From Gnetum montanum (lineage: Eukaryota; Streptophyta; Gnetopsida; Gnetales; Gnetaceae): 64,000 bases of DNA. Of this stretch, positions 11,326 to 23,200 are shown in pieces. The notes under the pieces were generated by a model. That model saw only the letters and a list, made by a program, of their open reading frames with translations. It had not been told where the DNA came from and ran no database searches. Both the position numbers and the translations under genes were made by a program. The stretch spans positions 1 to 64,000 of the forward strand of contig MNCI01034319.1 in NCBI GenBank assembly GCA_015680685.1, written 5' to 3'. How positions within the stretch are numbered: the stretch's first letter is position 1; the number at the start of each line of letters is the position of its first letter.

Positions 11326-14300
11326 ATGGATTTTGCATACACAACCACAACCACCATGATTACCACTGACTCGGGTGCCACATCTATGAATTCCATCGCC
11401 GCCACCGGACCAGCTTCTGGTGTTATAGGACCTCAGGGACCATTGCATCATTCGTTAAGATTGCAGGGCAAAGATCCCATATTCACCGTCGTGACCCTTG
11501 AGGAATATAATTTCATTTGCATCAAGATCCAATAAAAGCTTGCTCTTAGCCGAGCCGAGATCGAAGTGAAACGAAATTTTGAGCTGATCCACAGAGGGGG
11601 TCAAGATTTCACCCCTACCGCTTACGACATTATTCCCCTAACTGAGCATTATCATGAAATCCTAACCCAACTAGTTATGGCTAAGAGTCAGGCTACGCGG
11701 TCCATGCTAGAACCTCAGAATGGGGAGGAAGAGGAAGATGAATTCGCAGCCCAGTCTGAACATTCATACCACACTCTTAGTCCCCATACATACATAAATC
11801 CCCTGTTTCCTCTTACCGGAGAAGCCGCACATCTTAATCCAGCCATGACCGCTCAAACCCACATTCCTGTCATCCCGCAGGTTGTTACGCAATCATACGT
11901 CTTGCAAGTGCAAATACCACCTCAAAATAACGTGGGGGCGGTCTCATCACCGACTATGATCAGTATTCCGTCGGTGGTACCTGCGTCCACCGCGCCCTAT
12001 TTCATCCCCCAAGTGCAACCCCATGCCATGCCTAAAACCTGCCCGGCATAAAATCCGGTGCAAACCTTTTCGTTGCCGCCCTCTATAAGGCAACCCACTA
12101 TTTAGTCACAGCAATCCATTCAATAACCTACAGCTGGTCAGTGGATCCCGCCTATTTCACATAATCAGTACGTGTTATACAGTGTGCAACCCTTAGCCGC
12201 ACCCACTACGCATGTCTCATAATATCCTCACAATCTCTATCCTGCACATCCAGTGGCAGCCAATCTCTCTGCTCAGCCTGGTGGGTGGTTGCTTCCATAG
12301 GTAGCCCTGTCCGCAGGGGTAGCCCCGGTAGTACCACCTATCAATGAAGCCATTACTCCGTTTCCATTGCCTGGCACTGCCTTCTCAGTTCAACCCCCGG
12401 TTCCTTCTACGCAGACTTCCCCTTCAACAAGCCTAGATCAAGCGTTTTTACTCATTCAGACCCTCACTAAGGAGGTTAAGCACCTTAAAGCTGCTGGCTC
12501 TGATACCATACAAATCATGGATTTCTATCAGGATGATCCCATTAGTCCAGCAGTTCCTATGCTATCGTTGCCCCCAGGGATGTCATTACCCCATTTTACT
12601 AAATATAATGGGGAAGGAGATCCCAATGCTCACCTAGTTACCTTCAGTTCTGAATCCTTATTGTTACAGCAATGGCCTCATACGATCATCCGTGTCTTTG
12701 CAATGTCTCTGGCAGGGAAAGCTTTGGACTGGTATCGAGCACTCCCTCGCTCTTCCATCTCAACCTTGGAAGAGCTCCTAACGCAATTTGTGACTCGCTT
12801 TAAGTACAACTTAAAGCAGGAGGTCACGCTGGACCAACTTATGGGAGTAAAACACGACCCGCTTGAGCCAGTCCAAAAGTTTATACAACGATGGAGCGCT
12901 ACTTTGAATGAAATCCGTGAGCCTATCGCAGAAGCCCATTTGCTAGCCATCTTCAAAGGAGCAGTTAATGACTTCATCAAGCCTAAGCTGTATTACCTTG
13001 CCCCTCGCTCCTTAAGCCAGGCTTTTGCCCAGACTAAGAGCATCCAAGATGCAGCAGCGGCTAGCAAAGACCCGACGTATGTGGCCTATAAAAATGCTAA
13101 CAACAAGGGTAAGGACAAAGGTAAAGCAACAACAACAATGGTAGCTACGCTGGCTGAAGGCGCTAAGAACAAGAACAAGAAGGCACCCACGATGTCTCCT
13201 GAGACCACAGATAGTGCAAGTAGCACCAGCCAAGACACATCTACCCCTAAAAAGCCCCCCCAGCCAAAGCCAAACTTTGAGCGTAAAGATTGCTCAAAGT
13301 ATACAGCCTTGCCTATAAAACATTCGAAACTATTGAAACAATTGTTAGGGGCAGGATACATTCAGAATAAGAAGGTATCCAAAGAAGCTCTCCAGCGTCA
13401 TAGGCATCATTGTGAATTGCTAAAGAATCCTTCTTTAGCCCTGCCCAACGATCCACCAGTGCCGAGATCTTTTAGGCTGGACCATTTTTGTGACTACCAC
13501 CAGTTGTGTGGTCACGAAACTGATTATTGCTGGGCGTTGAAAGACAACATTCAATGCATGATTGATGATGGTTCTCTGAAACTAGACAGTAGTAGTCCAA
13601 CACGTCCTAAAAACCAAGCATTGCATGTGTACAAGGACCCGTTAAACGCAAATAACGCACCGTACACAATCAACGTGGTAAGTACAGATAATGAAGGGAA
13701 GGTACCGCCTAAACAGCCCTTCGTTTTAAGCGTACCTACTACTTCAACCCAGGGGGCAAGCTCTTCCTCGGCAGCTAGCGGTGTCCCGAGGCCACCCTTT
13801 GTTATCCGGGCATCCTCTTCAGCTTTAACTCAGCCTCGTGCTAACAGTAAAGCCGTGGCCATGTCCACGCCTACCCCTAAGGCACCTTTTATCCTTAGGG
13901 AACCAAAAACACTGGCTGCTCCTTTTACATAGGGGCAAGCTTCTAGCCATCACCATCAATCACCACCAAATAAAAAAAGGGAAGGAGATGCATCAGTCAA
14001 TGCCACCAAAAATCATACTATGCTAGGCTTCCCTAAGCCTAGGCCCTTGGCCTCTGTCCCTAGGCCTATGCCTTCTACGCAAGATAAGGGTACAGAAACA
14101 CAGTCACCTCCCCTCGGCAGGAAGAAACACAACCCTCCAACTGACGCTATTCTGCCTCGGGAGATTCGTCTCTTAGGGCGAATGGAAGAAGATAGAGGGG
14201 ATAAACAACCTAGCCGAGAATGGAACCTCCTCGACGCATTCACGCAGGTCAAGCAGGCTCTAAAATAGAAGAACAGAACGTTGAGCCTCTATGACCTGCT

Positions 14301-15114
14301 TATGACATCCCAAAAGCACCGTGAGGCTATGGTTCGTATGCTGACATCCATACCAGTGGATGAAAGCTTACCAACAGAAGAGGAAGCAATACATGTTGTC
14401 ATGCTTCCTCCCGTCGCTGAGAAACCTAAACCAATCCCTCTGACCTTTCATGATAAATCCATCAAAGATGATCCAGAGAAAGGTCAAGTAACGATAGAAC
14501 CCATGTTTATCACCATCTAGGTTGGTCGATATTGGATCTGGAGGGTGCACGTTGACGATGGTGCGGCTGTGAATGTCATCCCTTATCCTATAGTGGATAA
14601 GTTGGGCCTGGTTGACCAGATCAGTTCTACAACGACATCATGCCTAAAGTTGTTCAACGAGGCGTGGGTGCAAGTCAAGGGGATGGTGCATACCGAATTT
14701 GTGGCAGGGGATCAATTCCCAACAGACACCACATTTCTCATTGTCGAGGAAATGCCCAGTTTCAACCTAATCCTGGGGAGGTCTTGACTAACCCAACTGA
14801 GGGCAGTTTCATCACCAATACATCAAGAGATACCTCTCCCTTACGCAGGGGGAGAAGTAGTAATACATGGTGATGAAATAACTCCTAGGACTATCAACAA
14901 CATAGAGGAGGAATGAGGTTCGAAGATCGAGATGCTCGAAGATCAAACTCATGTCTGAACTCCCGAACAAACCGAAATGAATGATGATAGCCTAGCCTGG
15001 GCTAACCTACCATTTCAGGAAGATGGTATGGAGGAGTCAGATCACAAATCACCCCGCCCTTACACATCACTAAACGTAAAGGCCATCAAGAAACAATTAC
15101 GAGCTAGCGATTGA
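11326..15114 (+). pseudogene. gag-pro: Tat element gag-protease polyprotein, broken by stop codons
   Basis: One reading frame runs for 3.8 kb from ATG 11326 with about a dozen stop codons and no frameshift. Order: a proline/glutamine-rich N-terminus; a capsid (Retrotrans_gag) domain at about 12600-13010 with AGKALDWYRALPRSSI; a Lys/Ala/Thr-rich linker; a zinc-knuckle-like motif at about 13490 (CDYHQLCGHETDYCWALK, as in Tat gag proteins); a proline-rich stretch; and an aspartic protease near 14545 with VDDGAAVNVIP and FNLILGRS. The active-site Asp-Thr/Ser-Gly reads Asp-Asp-Gly. The protease tail continues to about 15114 past a TGA that probably was TGG. Several stops fall where Gln is expected (for example TAG 12103 and TAA 12124 in a Gln run), as C-to-T change would give. 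Gag forms the particle and the protease matures it. Confidence 0.88.
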
Positions 15115-15349
15115 TCTGAGTGGCATTTACGTGCATCGTCATATTTCCACTAGTTTTCTGCTTATGCTTATCAATTTAATTGTCAGTTTTCTTTAACATA
15201 TACATACATATTTACGCTTTCTATCCACTATGCCATCTACATTTTATTTTTTGTTACGCCATTTACGCTCTTTGATTGCTATTAGTCACATTAGTAGAAT
15301 TACACAAAATATGTACATTTCTATCAATTACACTTCCACACTTACGCAG
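15115..15349. other. Non-coding leader of the gag-pol spacer
   Basis: Sense coding stops at about 15114. This AT-rich stretch with scattered TTACGC motifs lies between gag-pro and the tandem repeats. If pol is reached by splicing, the sense 5' splice site should be here or slightly upstream (C|GTAAAG at 15075 keeps phase 0), but I cannot choose one. Confidence 0.35.
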
Positions 15350-15495
15350 ACGGCCCGCAACAGCCTAAAACTAGTGATGGCCTGCAATGGCCTTAAACTA
15401 GCAAAGGCCCACAATGGCCAAAAACTAGTTAATCCGCTTGTATCTTACGCAAACGCTACATGACGGCCTGCGATGGCCTTAAACTAGCAATTCCA
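15350..15495 (+). repeat. Short tandem repeat, GGCCTGCAATGGCCTTAAACTAGCAA type
   Basis: Three diverged units in a row plus a fourth after a 50-bp spacer share the core GGCC-GC-ATGGCCTTAAACTAG. A single similar unit lies at 19998-20025 (ACGGTCTGAAATGACCTTAAACTATTGC). The 3' UTR array at 23.7 kb has a related core (TCCGCTACGACGCTAAACTGGCA). The antisense gene is therefore flanked on both sides by this repeat type. Confidence 0.6.
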
Positions 15496-15679
15496 TCCCA
15501 TAGCAACCCAACCCATCCAAAGCCTTTAACAACTCTGCTTACGCTTTACACAAATAAAGATATAAAACTAAAGAAATAAAATAACATTTAAAAGCATACA
15601 GAAAATCTTATGATTAATCTCGCCAACATTCATATGGCCATTGTTCAATGTCATGAATAAAATCGTGCGTAAATCATAA

Positions 15680-18600
15680 TTACGCACCCACCTTGGTACC
15701 ACTATCACCTGTATCCCTTAGGTCCACCTCTAAGCCTAATAAATCATCCTCAAGTGGGTTGTCCCTTCTAGAAGATATTCCTTCATGAGGAATGTCATCT
15801 TCACGAGGTCCTTGCTCTAACACTGGCTCCACAGGAGGACGATCTATGTCATTACGCTCTTCTTCCTGTACTTGCTTACCACCCTGTTCGCCTTCTTCAT
15901 CCACTTCTTGTACCTATATATAGTAAATACATAAGGAAAATCCGTAATGGGATAAATCAGAAAATTTAAAGTCAATAACACCCAAACTTACTCGCGATGG
16001 TCTTGCTTCCGCAACAAAGGGGAGCTGATCTAAACTGACCCATAGGCACTGCATAATTTCATCTTCAGCTAATTCAGACAATACATCATTCCCCAAATCA
16101 ATTTCAGCCTTCACCTTCCCTTTCTCCACACTAGTCCACCAGGGCGGTTCAGGGAAGAAGGTAGGGACTATAGTCTCATCTCCAGGAAGAGCAATCTCTC
16201 TTCCCGGGGACATGCTTACTATCACCTACTCTTAGAACTTCTCGAAGGCTTTGGATGTGCCAATGACATCGAGGAATACATGCAAGGATTGAGCTTTGAC
16301 AGCAAAATCTCTATAATGCTGATGATAAGAGAGACTTTCTCGCTTATACAGATGCTTGTGATCTTTCTCCTTCTGCCCCCACTCTTGTACACTTGTGAAA
16401 AAATCCTTCCAGTCTTGGTTTTTCTGGGCCAACAACACTATTTGCATCCTCTGCTCCACCAATTCTCAACTGGTTTGCACGCTGTTCCTAACTACGGTCC
16501 AATAGCGAGAGTAATCAATAACAGCCATACGCCAGTCCTCTTCACCTGTTCCCAGCACCTGTAGGAATTCACACCATGATCTTAAGTCTCCAACCTCTTT
16601 GGTTAGAGATACCCTTTCCTTCTCTGACCTCTGCAATCTCTTCCAGAGGTCTTCATTGACACTTCGACTGTCCCACAAGGAGCGAGTCTAGCGTAACGCA
16701 CATTTACGCATTTCTTCATAAATGTTGCGTGACACGAGCGCCCCGTCTGATGAAGGCTCCACTATGTCCAAGTCAATGGGCTCTGTAGGGTTCCATCGAA
16801 GGCAAGATCCTAATAACAAACATTATCAAACATAAATAAAACGTTACAACTATATAATAAAATAAGCGTACAATAGCAGTAACATACCAGCCCCAGGATC
16901 GATGCGCTCAAGGCGCTCGATCATATCGTTGACAACGCCTTCCATGAAGGCAAACTTGTCAGGAAATTCTCCCCATGCTCTACTTATAACGGCGGACGTG
17001 GATGCATCTTGTTCATCTGTAGTGTGATTAAGTTAAAATTTCCAGTTATTAACAGAATTCTTTAAAAAATTCTAATACACTAATTACCTATGCTTGATGT
17101 AGTGTGGGGTGCATTAACGTTTTCCACCTCCTCTCTCTCTTCACGCACAAGGATCTGTGCATTGCTTATTCTAACAGCCGGGGCCTCCTCTTCCAAAACT
17201 GGGGCCCCTTCTCCACGCCGTAATACCACTGCCCCTGTTTCAGGGGTCAAATGCTCCGTAGATCTCCTTGTTCATGCCACATAACACATTTAAACGATTC
17301 AGAATACTTTGAATAAAGTTGCGTGATACAATAACTGCAATAACTTTCACTATGTCTTTACGCTTACCAGGCAGAGGTTTACTCCGCTGAACTCTGACTT
17401 ACATAGTCCTATCTGTGCCACCCGTTGGTTCCGCAGGCGCCTCGGTTAAGCGAGGTCTTTTTTGCTGAACCGAGGCATCTACTATCTTTGCCGCTAGGTG
17501 CTTTCCCTGTGATGCGTCACCGGTGTAGGTGGGAATCACCCCACCTACACTGTCAAGGCCCTGCACTCGAGGCACTGCCAAATCCCTTGTCATTATAGAC
17601 AGAGACTCCCCAATTTCCTCTGGAGGATCCTATCCTCGGGTAGTGCTGAAAATATGGGAAATCCAAGGTTTGGATAGCTGGTCTCAGTCTTGCTGCACCC
17701 AGAGCCCATTCCTCTGGACAACCAAAAATTCGGCAAAACGCCAGAGGCAAGCTATGAAGAAGGCGAAGTGCACACTGAAACGAGACTCAAGCTTCTGGCG
17801 GAGCCTGATCATTTCAGTGCGTAACCCCTCAGCGAAATAGCTTGCCCAGTCGAACTAGGTTCCTTTCTCCATAACCTCACGCATGATACAAGCCTTTTCT
17901 ATGGTAAAGAACTTCCCCTGCAAGAGTGTTTTGGGGAAAGCCCGAGCCCGGAAGAGGGGATAAATAGTCTTGGCAATCTCTAGTTGAATCTTTTTACAAG
18001 GGATCCCCTTGGTCTCCTTCTTGGTCCCCAGCCACTCCTCCATCTCTTCCTAACATTTGAGGCTCCTCCTCACTTTTTCCTCTATGGGAAGACCATCAGA
18101 GGGGACGTCGAAGAGGTCAGCAAACAGCTGAGAATCAATATCAAAATTTACACGCACGTGCAAAAATGCTCAACCCTCTCGCTGAAGGAGTTGACTAGGG
18201 TTAACATTTTGCTGGCAGGGACATCAGGAGTTACGGCCAGAAATAAATGCATTAGCCTTGCTTCCCGCAGCTTGGTGACCAACACAACTGGGGCCGCCAT
18301 GTGGCTGAGCCAGCGTTGTGCCTCCTTAATGTCGCCATACCGGAAAAGGAGGGTATTCGCCTCGCAGCCGGAAATTGTAATGGTAATCTCTCGGGATTCC
18401 CTGACTAAACAACGCAAGACACATATCTAAGTAGTAAAAACACTATTACGCAACATTTCAAAGACAAAACAAAAACAATATAATATCCTGTAAATAATAG
18501 TAGCAACAAAACCTTACCAGGGCCAAATGGCAGAGGAAATGGAGGAACTTTCCTCTGCACATCCGCGACGGTAAGGGGCGGGTCCAAAGTCCATTCTTCA

Positions 18601-19743
18601 TGTAGCCACCTGAGGTTCTAACGATTCTTGAAGGAATCAACATAATGGGTGGGATACTCATAAATGTCAAAGGACATCTGCCCCATTACACCAACGTGTA
18701 CGTTGCTGGTAGAGGTAAACTTCTTTATTGCCGTTTTGGTCCAAGACAATGCATCGTTATTGCCTATTAACCCATTTTCATTGATAAAAAACCTGCATCA
18801 TATGACACATTATTATCTTACGCTTTACAAAATTCAGACATTCAAAACATAATGACAATACCGCCCATAAAACAACTTACTCGCCTGAATAATGCACTGT
18901 GCCTGGTGGGTTCTGAAAGTAAGTCGAGACATGATGGGCCACAAACAAAGTGTTGTATGCATGGTAACAGCTAAACTTGGCCATTTTCTAGATCCAACTT
19001 AAGCACCTCAACCCTCTGGTGCTAAATTCACGGTCTTGGGGACGACCAGTATCGATGGCCCCGTCTGTCAAGAAAGCCAGGATTCCCTGCGTAGAACCCA
19101 CTAATAGGTGCTCCAAAATAGTGCCAGCCACATCCTCTAATAGATGCGACCATACAATAATGTTGTAGTTATGCAACAAGAACTGCAGAAACTCTAGTGC
19201 ACCCCTTCGGAACCATATAGTCCTCCCCTGCAACCGAGTTTGAGGGGGAGGAATGTTGGGTATGATTGGGTTTATACAACATAAAACCTCGACTATGTCC
19301 AGGACGATTAAGACGGGTTTCAAGATAATACTGTACAAACAAAAATAAACACATTATCGTCTAGATTCCGATTCCATGCTTAAACTATAGAAAATTTACA
19401 AATTACGCTCTAGCTATACAGCCGAAATCACCTAAACCCTTGTAACAGTATAAGGTTTGTCCCTGACAGCAGCGATAGATGCAATACTATTGTATAAACC
19501 CTTGTTTTAATGCGAGGTTCATAGCCTAAGACTCTAATTTACGTATAATGACTCAAAAGGAATAAACACCGCAAAGAAGAAGCATATCATAGAGAGCAAC
19601 ACAAATAAGCTAGGGATGGCCTACCGATTCAGTGGAGTGACATCCCTCACTTCAACCAAAGCCTACGAAGCATGCTGCAGGCTCCCTTGTACTTCATCTA
19701 TCATTGCCAATTTTGCGTTCTTCCCTCTTACTTTCGGCGCCAT
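15680..19743 (-). pseudogene. Antisense multi-exon gene inside the Tat element; FCP1/NIF-like HAD domain at N-terminus
   Basis: My model (minus strand): 19743-19625, 19533-19432 (tentative), 19330-18881, 18792-18513, 18426-17368, 17276-17088 (acceptor AG lost), 17016-16888, 16809-15992, 15913-15680. The other introns have GT-AG ends and are 70-110 bp and AT-rich. Exon phases agree throughout, with one frameshift needed near 18150 and about 13 stop codons in some 1,120 codons. The protein starts MAPKVRGKNAK. Exon 3 resembles the HAD phosphatase fold of FCP1/SCP enzymes: VLIVLDIVEVL (motif I), FRRGALEFLQFLLHNYNIIV, VWSHLLEDV, NTLFVAHHVSTYFQNPPGT (motif IV). Motif I has the first Asp but not the second, and the usual DD of motif IV reads AHH, so phosphatase activity is unlikely. 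Exon 5 has a basic patch QQKRPRLTE, a possible nuclear signal. The last exons are rich in Trp and charged residues with an acidic tail. Extra antisense ORFs are known in Tat elements; the HAD assignment is my inference. Confidence 0.68.
18881..19330 (-). other. Exon 3 of the antisense gene: degenerate HAD/FCP1-like domain
   Basis: This 450-nt exon carries the only recognisable fold of the antisense protein. In order: motif I (VLDIVEVL, first Asp at about 19299), a Trp-Phe-Arg-Arg-Gly start of the cap-less core, EFLQFLLHNYNIIVWS (motif II region), a GRPQDREFSTR loop, and NTLFVAHHV then FQNPPGT. The Asn-Thr-Leu start and the FQNPPGT end match the family's motif IV surroundings; the two acidic residues between them are replaced. 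One in-frame TAG lies between the two halves. Donor GAGTAAG after 18881 is strong. Confidence 0.6.
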
Positions 19744-19890
19744 TGTTGTAGTCTTCACACCTTCACGCCTTCACACAAATAATGTGCTGCAATCTTTTGC
19801 TCTTTCTCCTTCTCTCTGTGACAATTGAGAATTCAAGTTCGCGATAGCCAATAGCCTATTTTCAAAAATAACTACCTACTTATATGCAAA
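19744..19890 (-). promoter_or_regulatory. Candidate promoter and leader of the antisense gene
   Basis: Read on the minus strand, CATATAAG (plus 19879-19886) lies about 135 bp upstream of the ATG at 19743. It is followed by a GA-rich leader (CACAGAGAGAAGGAGAAAGAG) and a good plant start context ACAACAATGGC. These suggest independent antisense transcription. No expression evidence can be seen in DNA. Confidence 0.45.
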
Positions 19891-20179
19891 CTTAACCGAC
19901 TTGATGCCCGATTTCAGCGAGACTTGCCCAATGCTGGTGTCAGTATGAGCTGGAAATCGAAAATCAAGCCATTAATTGAGACAGATATTGTGTGCGTTAC
20001 GGTCTGAAATGACCTTAAACTATTGCTTCTTATCTCCTCGTAATCAAGTCGCATTAATTACAGGCTATTCATGATGTTCAAAATTCAGTTAGCTTCTCAC
20101 GCTTGGAGCCATCACATCACATCCTTTTTCTTTTAGACTAAATCAAGCGTTATTCATTAAATACTTATAGTATCCAACT

Positions 20180-20220
20180 TAGCACTTTTCTAATTACTTT
20201 TATATTTGATGATTTTGCAG
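20180..20220 (+). promoter_or_regulatory. Candidate sense-strand 3' splice site before RT
   Basis: The sequence TTTTCTAATTACTTTTATATTTGATGATTTTGCAG has a branch-point-like CTAAT, a T-rich tract and a CAG at 20218-20220. The downstream sequence is in frame with pol. Some Tat elements (Ogre) remove an intron between protease and RT, so splicing out about 15.1-20.2 kb would fuse gag-pro to pol. The donor is not identified. Confidence 0.45.
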
Positions 20221-23200
20221 GGTAATTGACAAATGGATGAAACTTTATCTGCGTTCCTAGTTTTAATAGGTCTACAAGAAGAAATTATTAGACAACTTGA
20301 TCCCACATTAGTAGAGACTAACCTTGCCCTCGATGACGCAACCATAGCCACATCGGTAACATCTCTAGACTGGCCGGAACAATCAACGCGCACGCTAGAT
20401 CTGGAAGCTGGAGATGTAACCGAAGACCTCCTTAACAAGGTCTCTGTGGTTATGCATAGAGGTGAGACTAAAACTCTTAAGGTTAGCTTCTTACTAGACC
20501 AAAAGGCACATGACAACATAAGACAGGTCCTCCAGAACAACATCACGGTGTTCGCATGGTCATATGAAGATATGCCAGGACTAGACCCAAGGTTAATACA
20601 ACACAACATAATCCTAGATCCCCATATCAAAGCAGTTAGACAGAAAGCATGAAAGATTAAGCCAGAAGTCATGGTAGCAGTACATGATGAGATCACTAAA
20701 CTGTACCAAGCTGGTTTTATTCACGCAGTCGATTACTCAGACTGGGTATCTAACATTGTAGTTGTTCCTAAAAAGACCAGAGGGATATGCATTTGCATAG
20801 ACTTCCAAGACTTGAACAAAACTACAATCAAAGATAATTTCCCATTACCAAGTATCGACCAATTAGTGGATACAACCGCTGGGCATGCACTTTTATCCTT
20901 CATGGATGGCTTCTCAGGCTACAATCAAATACACATCAACCCAGAACACCAGCTGACAACCACCTTTATGACGCCCTGGGGGACCTTTTGTTACACCATG
21001 ATGCCTTTTGGGTTAAAAAATGTCAGAGCTACGTATCAACGAGCTATGACATACATCTTTAGCGATTATCTCCTAGGGAGACTGAATGATTATGTTGATG
21101 ATATAGCTGTTAAGTCTATAAGGTCAGAAGATCATTCAGAGGATCTGGAGTTAGTCCTTAAAAGATGCTCTAAATATGACCTCCGGCTCAACCCAAAGAA
21201 ATGCGTATTCAGAGTCAAAACCAGACGCATGCTGGGATTTGTGGTATCAGAAACTAGTATACTAGTAGACCCTGACAAAGTCAAAGCCATTGTTGAATTG
21301 ACACCTCCTACAAATCTCAAGAAATTACGTGGATTGCAAGGGAGGTTACAGTTTATCAGGCGGTTCATCTCGAGATTAACCGATAAATTACACCCTATGT
21401 AACATTTGCTCAAAAAGGGGGTTAATTTTAAATGGATAGACGATTGTTAGCGTGCGTTTGACAGCTTGAAACAAGAGCTTCAACGTTTGCCAATAGTTTT
21501 CCCACCGCAAAGGGATAAACCATTTTACATCTACCTCACAACTTCAGACGTAGCCTTAGCTTCATTACTCTGTCAAAAGAGAGATGATCGGTCAGAAGGA
21601 CCCATCTACTACTTGAGTCATGCTCTATGTGCATATGAAACGAGGTACAAAAAAGTAGAGCATAATTGCTTAGCGTTAGTATTTACGCTCAAGAAGTGCA
21701 GACATTATCTTTTCCATAGCCAGGTCAACATTATCTATAAAAATAACATCCTTAGGGCCATTACGCATAATCTATATGAAAGTAGTAAAATAGCTTGTTG
21801 GAAAGCTATCACGGAAGAATTCAATCTGCATTACATTGGTCAATCTTCTACGAAAGGCCAAGCGATAGCTGACCAATTAATAACATCACCCATTGACAGT
21901 CAGACAATCATAAAGCCTGAATTTCTGGATGAACATGTACATAGTTTAAGCCCTGTTTTAACAGGCCCCGAAGCAACGTTATATTTTGACAGAGCTTCAA
22001 CTATTAGAGGTGGAAATGCCGCTAAAGTCATTATGCTATCACCTGAGGATGTGCATCTTCATGCTTATCGCCTAACCTTTCCCTGTACGAACAATGTGGC
22101 AGAGTACGAGGGGCATCTCAGGGGATTATTAACTGCCAGAGAACTTGATGTTCGACACCTGGCAATTAGGGGTGATTTGATGCTTGTTATAAATCAAATC
22201 ACAAGAGTCTACGCCTGCAAGGCTGCACATTTACAGCCCTATTGCGATATGGCTAAAGATCTTCTGAAACGGTTCACGACCATCGATGCCCAACACGTGC
22301 CACAAAATGATAACACACTGGCCGATGCACTAGCTACATTAGCCTTAAACGTGCCATCACACTTTCTCGACACTTGTCCCATGTTAATAACATATTGTAC
22401 AGGTTCTATAATTCAAACAGTGCAAATATCTTCACTTCTTGAGGAAGACATGCCAGAGTGGTACAACAACATTAAAACTTACCTCTTGCATGGCAAACCA
22501 TCACATGAGTTAACATGCATACAGAAAGACGCTATTCTCAAACAAGCTAGGTAGTACGTCATCATAGGAATCAGTACCCTCTGTAGAAACTCTTTTGATG
22601 GAGTACTACTTACTTTCGTTAACAAAGACCAGGCGCAACGCATAGTAGGCAAAGTCCATGAGGGATTATGCGAAGGACACGTAGCACCATGAGCCATGGC
22701 TTCTAAAATCCGTTGCTTAGGGTATTATTGGCTGTACATGGAAAAATATTGTCTTACAAAGGTTAAAACGTGTGACATGTGTCAGTGTTACAGAAACCTT
22801 ATACACATGTCGCCTATAGAACTACACACGACTTAGATCACATGGCCCTTCCAACAATGGGGACTAGACATTATAGGGCCTATCACACCGAAATTGTCCG
22901 CAGGTCATAGCTTCATAATTACCGCCACTGAGTATTTCACAAAGTGGGTAGAAGCCATTCTTTTGCAGAAGATCACATCTCAACAGATCTATCATTTCAT
23001 TCTAGATAACATTGTAACCAAATTTGGTCTCCCGATGACTATCGTGACCGATAATGGTCCATAATTTAGCAGTACAGAAACCAAATCTTTCTATGATAGT
23101 CTTGGCATCAAGCAATCTTTTTCCTCACCCTATTACCCGCAAGCGAACAGTCAAGCTGAAGCAACAAATGAGGTCATAATCAACCTACTCAAGAAAATGC

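Noticed and set aside
12678-13361. Long minus-strand frames under gag
   Set aside because: They are shadows of the gag frame with cysteine- and leucine-rich nonsense composition.
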